A stretch of DNA of 64,000 nt, taken from assembly GCF_900446255.1 (NCBI RefSeq), contig NZ_UIGI01000001.1, forward strand, positions 1,576,763 through 1,640,762, given 5' to 3'. The translations under genes and the position numbers were made by a program. The stretch is from Buttiauxella agrestis (lineage in GTDB: Bacteria > Pseudomonadota > Gammaproteobacteria > Enterobacterales > Enterobacteriaceae). Below the pieces are notes generated by a model. It did not search any database and was not told the DNA's origin. It worked only from the letters and a program-made list of their open reading frames with translations. Shown piece after piece: positions 17,926-26,495 of the stretch. Position 1 is the first letter of the stretch. Every line of letters starts with the position of its first letter.

Positions 17926-18660
17926 CTATTCTTTTCCTGACAACGGAGAGGATAATTTATTTAAAAGGTGTATGAGTGCCTTGTTGTTCTTGAGGCCAAG
18001 ACGGGAGGCGATGCGCCCAAGCGTATACACAACAAAGTGGTAAGGTTTGTTGAATGACAGGGCTATCGTTTTCAATGAGTCACCTTTTGCCACAGCCAGC
18101 AGAATGTTCCATTCGCGATGTGATAGCGGAGCCGCGGGCGAGAAAACAAGCTCTTGCTCGTCCCGGTTCAGGTTCAATATTTTGAGCAACTCCGAAATGG
18201 TCTGCCGCCTTTCGACGACCGGGAAGCTGGAAGCCGCATCAATCAGTCTGGCGATGTTTTGGCAACGGCAGGTAGTAAATTGCATGATATTGAGTTCGGG
18301 CCAGCTCTTTTGCCATCTCCGCGTTGTATCCAGCACATCAATAGTAGCCTCGTTCACGCCAGCCAGATCTATCAACATACGCGGTTGCGGGTTTTGGTTA
18401 AGTAATTTTTCAGCCTCGTCCAGGGTTGCGCAAACGTGAGTGCGCTGGTGCTTGAAAACACACTCATTGAGGGCGAGAGACAAGTAGTTGTCGCCCGTCA
18501 TAAGGATGATATCGAGCGGTTCCGCCAGAGACTGCGTATGTATCTGATGTTGCAGGTATTCCAGACGGTCGAAGACAATAGGTGTCATTCTGGCATGGAG
18601 ATTGGCAAGGCCACTGTTTCTGATGCGGCGATATCTGCGTTTACGTGCGGCTATGTACAA
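17926..18660 (-). CDS. fimY: Fimbrial regulator FimY
   Basis: 244-residue protein resembling Salmonella FimY: a basic N-terminus (ARKRRYRRIR), the PLDIILMTGDNYLSLALNEC block, and a C-terminal LuxR-like helix-turn-helix (LSHREWNILLAVAKGDSLKTIALSFNKPYHFVVYTLGRI). In Salmonella FimY activates fimbrial expression together with FimZ. The only in-frame start that retains the FimY N-terminus is TTG at 18660: an in-frame TAG lies just upstream and the first ATG is codon 25. Codons 9, 14 and 24 are the rare arginine codon AGA, recalling the FimU-tRNA dependence of Salmonella fimY translation. The ribosome site is weak. Confidence 0.82.
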   Translation of the reverse strand: MYIAARKRRYRRIRNSGLANLHARMTPIVFDRLEYLQHQIHTQSLAEPLDIILMTGDNYLSLALNECVFKHQRTHVCATLDEAEKLLNQNPQPRMLIDLAGVNEATIDVLDTTRRWQKSWPELNIMQFTTCRCQNIARLIDAASSFPVVERRQTISELLKILNLNRDEQELVFSPAAPLSHREWNILLAVAKGDSLKTIALSFNKPYHFVVYTLGRIASRLGLKNNKALIHLLNKLSSPLSGKE

Positions 18661-18913
18661 ATGCTCAGTCTTCTAGTGTGCGAACAAGGGGGAAATTCGC
18701 TTTGCTACGGCAGGGAATCAATGCTGAATGAGACGTTATTTCCATATTTTTGTTGATAGCACAATGACGACTGAAAGGGGGTCGCTAAGGTTGCTCAGAA
18801 GCTGAATGCTCACAGCTTCTGATTATATCGTTGGAAGGGATACTGACAGGGATTAAAAGTGTTAGATATTAGGTTTGACTTAAGTACATATAAGCTGTTT
18901 CTTAAATAAGAGG

Positions 18914-19519
18914 TCAGTTATGGATTAAAAAAAGGAGGTTAGTTTTAAGAAATTTATGCAATTCGTATTGATCGCGAATACCCAATTTCCTCATGATTGC
19001 CTTACGATGTAATTTTGCGATATTTTCATCGAGTTTCATCAAAGAGGCTGAATCTTTTAGCGAATGGCCCTTAGCGATATGTGAGAGCAACTGACGTTCG
19101 ACAACGGTGAAACTGCGTGTGGTGCAGTATTGGCAAATCCCGGCAGGAATCGCAACGGTGTTTTTCCCATGTCTGGACGGTTCAATCCACCAGGTTATTT
19201 TGCGGGTTATTTCATCAATTTCATCTTCTCTGAAGATAACCGGCAACATATACAAACATGGCCGAAACATTAGATTCTGATGTTCTTTTTGGCGGCAAAT
19301 GAGAATAATTCGTTGAGACTTTGTTGCTTTAGGCATTTGATAGCAATCAGCAGTCACCCAATTATCATCCAAAGACAAAAATAAAATATCGGCGCAATGA
19401 TGGTGTTCGGGAGATAAAAAACAAAAATCTTTTTTAAGGTGTTGGCACACATTTGCAACGATAATTTTTATACCGTGAGTGAAATGGCTATTTTTTTCGC
19501 GTATCGCAATTGTAAGCAT
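18914..19519 (-). CDS. fimW: Fimbrial regulator FimW (LuxR-type HTH)
   Basis: 201-residue protein with an N-terminal domain of unknown fold (MLTIAIREKNSHFTHGIKI), a CQYCTTRSF element, and a C-terminal LuxR-like helix-turn-helix (FTVVERQLLSHIAKGHSLKDSASLMKLDENIAKLHRKAIMRKLGI). Size, position beside fimZ/fimY and the HTH fit Salmonella FimW, a repressor of fim expression that acts on FimZ. ATG 19519 has GAGAG 6 bp upstream; the ATG at 19531 has none. The 253-bp gap to fimY holds no other gene. Confidence 0.8.
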   Translation of the reverse strand: MLTIAIREKNSHFTHGIKIIVANVCQHLKKDFCFLSPEHHHCADILFLSLDDNWVTADCYQMPKATKSQRIILICRQKEHQNLMFRPCLYMLPVIFREDEIDEITRKITWWIEPSRHGKNTVAIPAGICQYCTTRSFTVVERQLLSHIAKGHSLKDSASLMKLDENIAKLHRKAIMRKLGIRDQYELHKFLKTNLLFLIHN

Positions 19520-19621
19520 AAGATCTCTCATTGAGAAATAGAACGAAGGGCGATGGTAATGAAGTTAACAGGCAAACTGAATAACTTGAGACTTAATCGA
19601 CATGTCGCTGAGGATGACTCA

Positions 19622-19643
19622 ATACCAGGGGGATTCCTGGTAT
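19622..19643. other. Stem-loop downstream of the EAL gene
   Basis: ATACCAGG (19622-19629) pairs with CCTGGTAT (19636-19643), 17 bp past the stop on minus. No T-run follows, so termination is uncertain; it could protect the mRNA 3' end. Confidence 0.4.
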
Positions 19644-19659
19644 GAAAAATGCAGGAAAA

Positions 19660-21843
19660 TCAGTTGCGAAGGGATTCGATAGCAACAGGTTTGCCGGTAT
19701 GATAGCCCTGAAGCCAACCCACACCCATGGTGATGAGCATTTTTTTAATTTCTTCGCTTTCAACAAATTCCGCGACAACTTCCAGATTTTTGAATTTCGC
19801 GGCTTCGCAAAAAGACATCACGATAAAATGGTCGAACTTTTCAGCAACAATATTGCGGACAAATGAACCATCTATTTTAAGAATATCTGCTTCTAAGTTT
19901 TTCAGGCGAGAATAACTGGAGGCACCGGTCCCAAAATCATCAATTGCAATCTTACAACCCTGGTTACGCAACTCTCGTAATACATTTGCAGCATTCAAGT
20001 TATCGATAATATCTGATTCAATAATTTCGAAGATGATACGTTCCGGGCGAATTGACCAGGTGTTAAATAAAGTGAAAAGCCTGTCGAGGAAATCAGATTT
20101 TATCAGCGACTGCGGGGTAAGATTTATCGAGAAACGACTGTCCGGTTGGGATGACCCCAGAGAGTGCATAAAACGAAACGTCTGCTCTATGACCGTCATA
20201 TCCACTTCTGCGAGCAGGCCGGCTTCTTCTGCAAAGGGCAAAAAGGTATTCGGGAAAAGTAAATTATTATTCCCCGTGTTAATCCGTATCAGGATTTCTT
20301 GATATCTGTCGGAACTGCTCGTGGAGACGATAGGCTGCGCCAGTAATACAAATGATTTTTGGTCTATTGACTGCTGCAACAGGTGGCGTATCACCGCTGG
20401 ATTGACAGCGCTATCGCCAGCTTCATTCATATTCAGGTTTTCAGGTTTGCCATTTTGCAGCGAAACGAAAGTGCTGGCATTGAGTTGCCCGACAACATAC
20501 GAAAGATTGGGGATGTTGTTATCGTAACGCATCCAGGATAAGCCAAAGTTTAACCCTAACTCCATCTCCCCCCAGGAAAAACGAAACGAAGTCATGGCTT
20601 TATAATAAGAGTCGATAAGACTTTCATTCATATTGTCCAGACGCAGGAAAATACCATATCCAGGACTGTAATAAATATTGTCATACCCCTTAAGCAGCGG
20701 TGTTAAGTATGCAACCACGGCTTTAACAAATTCAAAGCGGAAAGCAATACCATGAGCTTGTGTTAAAGAGTTTAATTCCGGGCACTGCACGGTACATAAC
20801 CCTGCGTTCGGATACTGTATGAGATCTTTTTTAAGCGCTTGTAAATTGGGCAGGCCGGTATGAGGTTCAGATAACGAGATGCGCTTAAGATGTTTGATGT
20901 AGTTAAGAATGCGTGTTGCCAGTACACCAACAAGGACAATAGTCAGAGAAAATATGGCAATCATTGATGATGCAAGCGCCAGATGGCCGATATAGTGCTC
21001 TACCGTAAATTCATTTTTTATCGATATATAATTATCAGTGTAATAGCCTAACAAAATGAGCATGAAAACCCATAATGGGTTTATGAGTGCATGGCCCAAT
21101 CGGATTGAGCCCCAAAGCATTACGGGTAATAGTAATACTATGGAATAATCAGTAAATATTAAAATGTCATTTCTTGTTGTAATCATGCAGTACATAATAG
21201 CAATTAAAAGCATTGCCCATACTAGCTGACTTATTGCATGTGGCCCATTAACAATCAAATCTTTTAACTGGCGCAAATAGCTTAAAAACCATGAGGGTTT
21301 GTAGCAGGTGCGGAAAAGTAAATAGCAAAATGGGACACCTGTAATACAGGACGTCAACATCCATTGAATATTGATCAGCGTGATAACGCTAAATATGTTT
21401 TCATCAGAAGCTGAGATAAAACGAAATTTGAGCAGTAACCACTGGTAGAGCACGGTAAATGTAAAACTATTAAGGCAAATGAGCCAACATATGCGTTGCG
21501 CAGAGAGGCGACTGCGCCCAAAACTGACCATGCCTCGTTTGCCCGTTGCACAAAAATAGAGCGTGACACAGATTAAAGCACTGCTCAACTGTGCAGCGAT
21601 ACTCAGGTAATCAAACAATGGATAGTGGTAAAAACTGTAAAGGGCAAACAGGGCTAACGTCGGGAGTGCCCTGCGATGGTATAAAATCAGCAATGCTGTA
21701 ACGATGGGTAAGGTCAGGTCATAAAACCGTAGCGGTATCCCAACTATTTCAACACGATGACCCAGTTTCGCAGCAAGCGAATATAAAAAGAAAAATGTGA
21801 CACATATTTTAATGTGCTGTTGAATACTTGCTGATAAAACCAT
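19660..21843 (-). CDS. Membrane-bound cyclic-di-GMP phosphodiesterase (degenerate GGDEF + EAL), fim-linked
   Basis: 727 residues: about eight membrane helices (residues 10-320, MASE-like), a degenerate GGDEF domain (about 335-470, the GGDEF motif replaced by SPGYG) and a C-terminal EAL domain (about 485-725). EAL catalytic positions look intact: Glu in EILIRI (EIL instead of EAL), Asn in SINLTPQ, Glu in FEIIESD, the Asp pair in DDFGTGASSYSRL, Lys in LKIDGSFV and Glu in VVAEFVE. It is therefore probably an active phosphodiesterase. Salmonella has a shorter EAL gene (STM0551) in its fim locus that lowers c-di-GMP and affects fimbriation; this looks like a full-length membrane-anchored relative in the same role. 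The start has only a weak ribosome site. Confidence 0.85.
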   Translation of the reverse strand: MVLSASIQQHIKICVTFFFLYSLAAKLGHRVEIVGIPLRFYDLTLPIVTALLILYHRRALPTLALFALYSFYHYPLFDYLSIAAQLSSALICVTLYFCATGKRGMVSFGRSRLSAQRICWLICLNSFTFTVLYQWLLLKFRFISASDENIFSVITLINIQWMLTSCITGVPFCYLLFRTCYKPSWFLSYLRQLKDLIVNGPHAISQLVWAMLLIAIMYCMITTRNDILIFTDYSIVLLLPVMLWGSIRLGHALINPLWVFMLILLGYYTDNYISIKNEFTVEHYIGHLALASSMIAIFSLTIVLVGVLATRILNYIKHLKRISLSEPHTGLPNLQALKKDLIQYPNAGLCTVQCPELNSLTQAHGIAFRFEFVKAVVAYLTPLLKGYDNIYYSPGYGIFLRLDNMNESLIDSYYKAMTSFRFSWGEMELGLNFGLSWMRYDNNIPNLSYVVGQLNASTFVSLQNGKPENLNMNEAGDSAVNPAVIRHLLQQSIDQKSFVLLAQPIVSTSSSDRYQEILIRINTGNNNLLFPNTFLPFAEEAGLLAEVDMTVIEQTFRFMHSLGSSQPDSRFSINLTPQSLIKSDFLDRLFTLFNTWSIRPERIIFEIIESDIIDNLNAANVLRELRNQGCKIAIDDFGTGASSYSRLKNLEADILKIDGSFVRNIVAEKFDHFIVMSFCEAAKFKNLEVVAEFVESEEIKKMLITMGVGWLQGYHTGKPVAIESLRN

Positions 21844-22254
21844 ATTTTTTAGCGTAAAACCCTAAATTTGATTAATAAACGCGCGCTGCCCAATATAAGA
21901 TATTTTAGAATATCATGTTTTTAATAAACCAACGCTCAACAGTTTTGTGGGTATTAATTTCATATGGAATCTTGTGCGAGTCAATTGGAATATAGACCTG
22001 CGCGAAGATTACTTGTTGTTTCTTTGCTATGAATGTTGTTTTTATTGGTTAAATGTTTTTAATGCTTGTGAATATGTGATTGTCATTATAATAATATAAT
22101 TCGATGATGACATTCTCCTGTTATATTCACAAAGCTATAACTGTTGCGCATGAAAGTTACACCCTGCTAAAAATGTTAATTACTTGTTGATGCCCGCTAT
22201 TAATTTTATGTATAAATTACTCTAAACAATACAGCGTGAAGAAAGGGTAACAGT
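21844..22254. promoter_or_regulatory. AT-rich divergent spacer
   Basis: 411 bp without a gene, separating the EAL gene (minus) and the acetyltransferase (plus). Very AT-rich, as elsewhere in the fim locus. I see no palindrome or RNA element that stands out. Confidence 0.4.
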
Positions 22255-22806
22255 ATGGAAATAATCACACCGAGATTGATCCTCCGGCCACTTCGTTCGG
22301 AAGATGCCGAGCAAATTCAAAACGTATTTCCGCGCTGGGAGATTGTGCGTTACCTGGTTTCTACTGTTCCATGGCCTTATCCACCTGGCGCGGCAAAACA
22401 TTATGTCGATAATGTTGCGCTGCCTGCGGTAAAAGAAGGAAAGGGCTGGTTCTGGTCCATTCGGCGTAAAGAAAATCCGCAGGAATTAATTGGGCTAATT
22501 TGTCTGATGGATACTCCAGATAACAACCGTGGTTTCTGGTTAGTCCCGGAATGGCAAGGACAGGGCCTGATGAGTGAGGCCTGCGGTGGAGTGAATGATT
22601 TCTGGTTTGAAACACTCGAGAAAGACGTGTTACGCGCGCCAAAGGCCGTCGCCAATGACCGTTCCAAAAACCTTTCCATCCGTCACGGTATGCGGCTTAT
22701 CTGCACCGAAAAATCGCAATATGTGAGTGGTGAAATGGATTCGGAGCTTTGGGAAATAACCCGCGATGAATGGCGGCAATTCAAAAAGTTAACGTCGCTG
22801 GCTTAA
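22255..22806 (+). CDS. GNAT-family N-acetyltransferase (RimJ/RimL-like)
   Basis: 183 residues starting MEIITPRLILRPLRSEDAEQI, the standard opening of RimJ/RimL-type GNAT enzymes. The acetyl-CoA-binding loop is WQGQGLMSEA (Q-x-x-G-x-A/G type) after the beta-4 strand GFWLVPE, and N-D-RSKNLSIRHGMRL is the later conserved Asn-containing helix. Ser is predicted where some homologues have Ala/Gly next to the Asn; otherwise it is intact. AAAGG lies 8 bp before the ATG. The substrate is unknown. It is monocistronic, ending about 75 bp before the TPP riboswitch. Confidence 0.85.
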   Translation: MEIITPRLILRPLRSEDAEQIQNVFPRWEIVRYLVSTVPWPYPPGAAKHYVDNVALPAVKEGKGWFWSIRRKENPQELIGLICLMDTPDNNRGFWLVPEWQGQGLMSEACGGVNDFWFETLEKDVLRAPKAVANDRSKNLSIRHGMRLICTEKSQYVSGEMDSELWEITRDEWRQFKKLTSLA

Positions 22807-22882
22807 CCTCTGGCAGCACAGGCGGTTTACAGTCACTGTCGCGCGCATTATTCTTGTGAACGCAAAAGTATGATTTATCAAT

Positions 22883-22961
22883 GACTCGGGGTGCCCTTCT
22901 TTGTGAAGGCTGAGAAATACCCGTACCACCTGATCTGGATAATGCCAGCGTAGGGAAGTCA
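22883..22961 (+). promoter_or_regulatory. TPP (THI-element) riboswitch for thiMD
   Basis: All conserved THI-box parts are visible: ACTCGGGGTGCCC, GGCTGAGAAATACCCG, ACCTGATCTGGATAATGCCAGCGTAGGGAAGT. Downstream, CCTGCC (22966-22971) can pair with GGCAGG (22994-22999), which includes the thiM ribosome site AGGAG (22997-23001). Ligand binding would thus hide the ribosome site, as in the E. coli thiM switch. Confidence 0.96.
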
Positions 22962-23009
22962 GATGCCTGCCCGGTCATCTCTTCTTCACGCCAGGCAGGA
23001 GCTTACAAG

Positions 23010-23798
23010 ATGCAACCTGACCTGCTACCCGGCCACTGCGCCGCCTCGGTTTTACATAACTTACGCAGCACTCCCCCTTTAGTCCATTGCATGACCAATG
23101 ATGTGGTGCAGAGTTTTACCGCCAACGTGCTGCTCGCCATTGGCGCGGCTCCCGCTATGGTCATTGAGCCCGAAGAGGCCGCGCAATTTGCCCCCATTGC
23201 CAGTGCATTGCTGATTAATATCGGGACACTCACCGCCGACAGCAGCCGCGCAATGCTGGCCGCCATTCACGCCGCGAATCAATCATCCACGCCATGGGTA
23301 CTCGATCCGGTTGCCGTCGGCGCTCTGGCGTTTCGTACCCGATTTGCACGCGAAGTTCTCGCGCTAAAACCTGCCGCAATCCGCGGTAATGCTTCAGAAA
23401 TCTTAGCATTAGCGGGGGAGCATTCCGCAGGCCGTGGCGTAGATAGCGCTGACGATGCACTTTCTGCATTACCCGCCGCCCTTAAACTGGCACAGCTTAC
23501 TGGCGCGGTGGTGGCAGTCACCGGCGAGGAAGATTACGTCACCGATGGCGAAAACGCCTGGAGCGTTGCGGGCGGCGGCGTGTTGATGACGCGCGTGGTC
23601 GGCACCGGTTGCGCGCTTTCCGCCGTGGTTGCCGCTTGCTGTTCGCTGCCAGGGTCAAGGCTGGATAACGTCGCTGCCGCCTGCCAGTTTATGAAATTCG
23701 CCGGTGAACAGGCGATTGCCGTGAGTCGCGGTCCTGGCAGTTTTGTCCCGGCGTTTCTTGACGCACTTTACGGGCTCAATGCGGAGGCTCTGGCATGA
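23010..23798 (+). CDS. thiM: Hydroxyethylthiazole kinase ThiM
   Basis: Phosphorylates 4-methyl-5-(2-hydroxyethyl)thiazole in the thiamine salvage pathway. 262 residues, the normal length. Motifs: [10 protein letters not shown] near the N-terminus, [21 protein letters not shown], and the C-terminal [15 protein letters not shown], where the GTGC Cys and anion hole sit. Read directly behind the TPP riboswitch with its ribosome site inside the switch stem. The stop overlaps thiD by 4 bp (ATGA). Confidence 0.97.
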   Translation: MQPDLLPGHCAASVLHNLRSTPPLVHCMTNDVVQSFTANVLLAIGAAPAMVIEPEEAAQFAPIASALLINIGTLTADSSRAMLAAIHAANQSSTPWVLDPVAVGALAFRTRFAREVLALKPAAIRGNASEILALAGEHSAGRGVDSADDALSALPAALKLAQLTGAVVAVTGEEDYVTDGENAWSVAGGGVLMTRVVGTGCALSAVVAACCSLPGSRLDNVAAACQFMKFAGEQAIAVSRGPGSFVPAFLDALYGLNAEALA

Positions 23799-24604
23799 AA
23801 GGGCAAAAACGTATTAACGCATTGACTATTGCTGGCACTGACCCGAGCGGGGGCGCGGGCATTCAGGCTGACCTGAAAACATTCTCGGCACTGGGTGCGT
23901 ATGGCACCAGCGTGATCACCGCGCTGGTGGCGCAAAACACGCGCGGCGTGCAGTCTGTTTATCGCATTGAACCGGCGTTTGTCGCCGCCCAGCTTGATTC
24001 AGTGCTCAGTGATGTGCGTATCGATACCATTAAAATTGGCATGCTGGCTGAAACTGATATCGTCGAAGCGGTGGCTGAACGGTTGGCTTTTTACCATGCG
24101 CAAAACGTGATACTCGATACGGTCATGCTGGCGAAAAGTGGTGATCCCTTGCTTGCGCCCTCTGCGGTCGATAGCCTGTGTCGTCGGCTGTTGCCGCAAG
24201 TGGCGCTGATCACACCGAATCTGCCTGAAGCCGCCGCGCTGCTGGATGCGCCTCATGCCCAAAATGAGCGAGAAATGAAGGAGCAGGGTGATGCGCTGCT
24301 GGGGATGGGTTGCAAAGCGGTGTTGATGAAAGGCGGCCATCTTGATAACGCCGAAAGCCCGGACTGGTTATTTACCCGTGACGGTGGGCAGCGTTTTACC
24401 GCTCCGCGCGTCCAGACTCGCCACACTCACGGTACGGGATGTACGCTTTCTGCGGCCCTTGCCGCACTTTATCCGCGCTATCTGGACTGGCCGAAGACGA
24501 TTTCGGCGGCTAAAGCGTGGCTATCTCAGGCGTTAGAGCAGGCAGATTCGCTGGAAGTGGGCAACGGAACTGGACCGGTGCATCATTTTCACCAATGGTG
24601 GTAA
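23795..24604 (+). CDS. thiD: Hydroxymethylpyrimidine kinase / phosphomethylpyrimidine kinase ThiD
   Basis: Makes HMP-pyrophosphate from HMP in two steps for thiamine synthesis. 269 residues against 266 in E. coli. Ribokinase-family motifs: [27 protein letters not shown] at the start, [23 protein letters not shown] and the anion-hole segment [14 protein letters not shown]. Start by ATGA overlap with thiM, so the riboswitch controls both. The gap to yegW's start is 70 bp. Confidence 0.97.
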   Translation: MKGQKRINALTIAGTDPSGGAGIQADLKTFSALGAYGTSVITALVAQNTRGVQSVYRIEPAFVAAQLDSVLSDVRIDTIKIGMLAETDIVEAVAERLAFYHAQNVILDTVMLAKSGDPLLAPSAVDSLCRRLLPQVALITPNLPEAAALLDAPHAQNEREMKEQGDALLGMGCKAVLMKGGHLDNAESPDWLFTRDGGQRFTAPRVQTRHTHGTGCTLSAALAALYPRYLDWPKTISAAKAWLSQALEQADSLEVGNGTGPVHHFHQWW

Positions 24605-24674
24605 TCGAGGTAATACCTGTATAAGACCATTGAGTTATACTGGTTTCACCTTATCTTCCGGACATTTGCGCGAC

Positions 24675-25421
24675 ATGGAACAGGTTCACCTTCAGCTCAT
24701 TGAACAACTCGTCCAGCGGTTTTCGCAGGCCGACAACACGCCGCTGTATTTGAAATTCGCCGAAACGGTGAAATCGGCCGTACGCAGCGGTGTTTTGCCG
24801 CAAGGGAATATTCTGCCGGGGGAGCGAGATCTCAGTCAGTTGACCGGCGTTTCGCGCATAACGGTGCGCAAAGCGATGCAGACGCTGGAAGATGAAGGGG
24901 TGGTGACGCGTTCCCGAGGCTACGGCACGCAGATTAACAACACGTTTGAGTATTCGCTGAAAGAGGCGCGTGGCTTTTCGCAGCAAGTTGTGTTGCGCGG
25001 TAAAAAGCCTGACACGCTGTGGGTCAACAAACGCGTGGTGAAATGCCCGGCAGATGTGGCCGAACAACTGGCGATTCTCGCCGATAGCGATGTTTTCCTG
25101 CTGAAACGTATTCGTTATGTCGATGAAGATGCGGTTTCGGTGGAAGAGTCTTACGTGCCAACGGAATTAATTGCGAACGCTGATGACATCGGCGTTTCGC
25201 TGTATGACTATTTTCGCAGCCAGAATATTATCCCGCAGCGAACGCGCAGTCGCGTCAGCGCCAGAATGCCCGACAGCGAGTTCCAGTCGCATATTAAGCT
25301 GGAAACAGCGGTGCCGGTTCTGGTGATCAAACAGGTGGCGTTTGACCCGCAAAACCGGCCTATCGAATACAGCATTAGTTATTGTCGCAGCGACTTATAT
25401 GTGTTTGTCTGTGAAGAATAA
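24675..25421 (+). CDS. yegW: GntR/UTRA-family transcriptional regulator YegW
   Basis: 248 residues, matching E. coli YegW in length and, from memory, nearly in sequence. N-terminal winged helix (LPGERDLSQLTGVSRITVRKAMQTLEDEGVV) and C-terminal UTRA ligand domain (FSQQVVLRGKKPDTLW, VFLLKRIRYVDE, IEYSISYCRSDLYVFV). ATG 24675 is chosen over ATG 24630 because it gives the E. coli start (MEQVH). It faces the yegTUV operon and probably controls it (inference from position). The last two bases of the TAA stop lie at the start of an ERIC element. Confidence 0.94.
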   Translation: MEQVHLQLIEQLVQRFSQADNTPLYLKFAETVKSAVRSGVLPQGNILPGERDLSQLTGVSRITVRKAMQTLEDEGVVTRSRGYGTQINNTFEYSLKEARGFSQQVVLRGKKPDTLWVNKRVVKCPADVAEQLAILADSDVFLLKRIRYVDEDAVSVEESYVPTELIANADDIGVSLYDYFRSQNIIPQRTRSRVSARMPDSEFQSHIKLETAVPVLVIKQVAFDPQNRPIEYSISYCRSDLYVFVCEE

Positions 25422-25546
25422 TACCCGTCATACTTCAAACGGCATCTTTGTTGGCTGCGTTCGCTTGCCCGAATCGCTTAGTTGACTAAGCTCATCGGGA
25501 CTCGCTCTCTTGCCGCCGCGATGCCGCTCGAATTATTTTGGGTATT
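25420..25546. repeat. ERIC element between yegW and yegV
   Basis: 127 bp, the standard ERIC length, with inverted ends AATACCC (from 25420) and GGGTATT (to 25546), and inner inverted arms CGTCATACTTCAAACGGCATC / GATGCCGCTCGAATTATT. The centre carries the ERIC core arms around GACTAAGCTCATCGGGACTCGC. It touches the yegW stop codon and encodes the last codons of yegV. Confidence 0.88.
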
Positions 25547-26495
25547 GGCAGAGTTGCTCAATAAAGGGGGCGCAATCGCCACCGCGGTGGCTAACGACAT
25601 AAGAAGCCACGGCATTACCCAGACTTACCGCATCGCCGAGGTTCCAGCCCGCCGCCAGCCCAGCCATAGTACCACCCGCATGGCTGTCGCCTGCGCCAAT
25701 CGTATCTACAACCACAGCCGGGAACGGCGCTGCCAGACCAATACTTTCCGCTGAAGCAAACCTGGCACCTTCTTTATCGAGCCGCACAATTAACGGCGAA
25801 TTGTAGCACTCAAGCCATTTCTCGCAAATTCCTGCAATATCATCGCCCGCCACATTCAACCACTGCGCGGCAATTGCGGCTTCCTGGCGGTTAAGTGAAA
25901 CCATCGGTTTGCAGGCCATAATCCGTGCCAGCAGTGGCTCAGGAATATCCGCAATACGCGGGCCAAAATCGATAAATGCGCTCACGTCATGCAGCGATTC
26001 CAGCCAGTTCACCAGTAATTCGGCACACGGCCCGGCAAGTTGATATCCAGACAGCGAAAGCAGGGTACCGGGCGCAAGCTGCAATTTATCCAGCCACTGC
26101 TGATTCCACTGGTGTTCGACGCCACGAAACGACATAAACGTTCTTTCGCCATCCGGCTCCACCAGCGCCAGACACCAGCCGTTATCGCCGCTGGTGGTAT
26201 GGATTTCGCTGATGATCCCTTGCTTTTCCAGGCTTGAGCGAATGATATCCGCCCAGGTTCCCTGGCCAATCGGTAGCGCATTTTTAGACGCAATGCCCAG
26301 GCGTGACAGCGTGAGCGCGATGTTCAGCGCGCAACCGCCAATGTTCACGCTTTGCTGTTGCAGTTCGATATCACATCCGCGCCACGGCAGGGCGTAAGCG
26401 TCAGCTATGACGTCAATAACCGCCGAGCCGAGCACGCATACCGGGCGTTTCGCCGTAAGTGTTGACAGGCGGGAATGCAATTCACGGGCATTCAT
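25533..26495 (-). CDS. yegV: PfkB-family sugar kinase YegV
   Basis: 320-residue ribokinase/PfkB-type kinase. Motifs: VLGSAVIDVIADAYALPWRG and NIGGCALNIALTLSRLG at the N-terminus, and the PfkB signature VVDTIGAGDSHAGGTMAGLA with the catalytic Asp in GAGDS. ATG 26495 has the strong GGGAGG ribosome site 6 bp upstream and gives the E. coli YegV start; the ATG at 26597 would add an unrelated extension inside yegU. It overlaps yegU by 14 bp. The last four codons (QYPK) and the stop come from the ERIC element, replacing the E. coli-type C-terminal tail (recalled as longer by a few residues). Confidence 0.93.
   Translation of the reverse strand: MNARELHSRLSTLTAKRPVCVLGSAVIDVIADAYALPWRGCDIELQQQSVNIGGCALNIALTLSRLGIASKNALPIGQGTWADIIRSSLEKQGIISEIHTTSGDNGWCLALVEPDGERTFMSFRGVEHQWNQQWLDKLQLAPGTLLSLSGYQLAGPCAELLVNWLESLHDVSAFIDFGPRIADIPEPLLARIMACKPMVSLNRQEAAIAAQWLNVAGDDIAGICEKWLECYNSPLIVRLDKEGARFASAESIGLAAPFPAVVVDTIGAGDSHAGGTMAGLAAGWNLGDAVSLGNAVASYVVSHRGGDCAPFIEQLCQYPK

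Noticed and set aside
18661-22254. fimU-like tRNA-Arg gene beside fimW
   Set aside because: I looked for a cloverleaf with TTCGAATC-type T-loop and found none in the non-coding parts.
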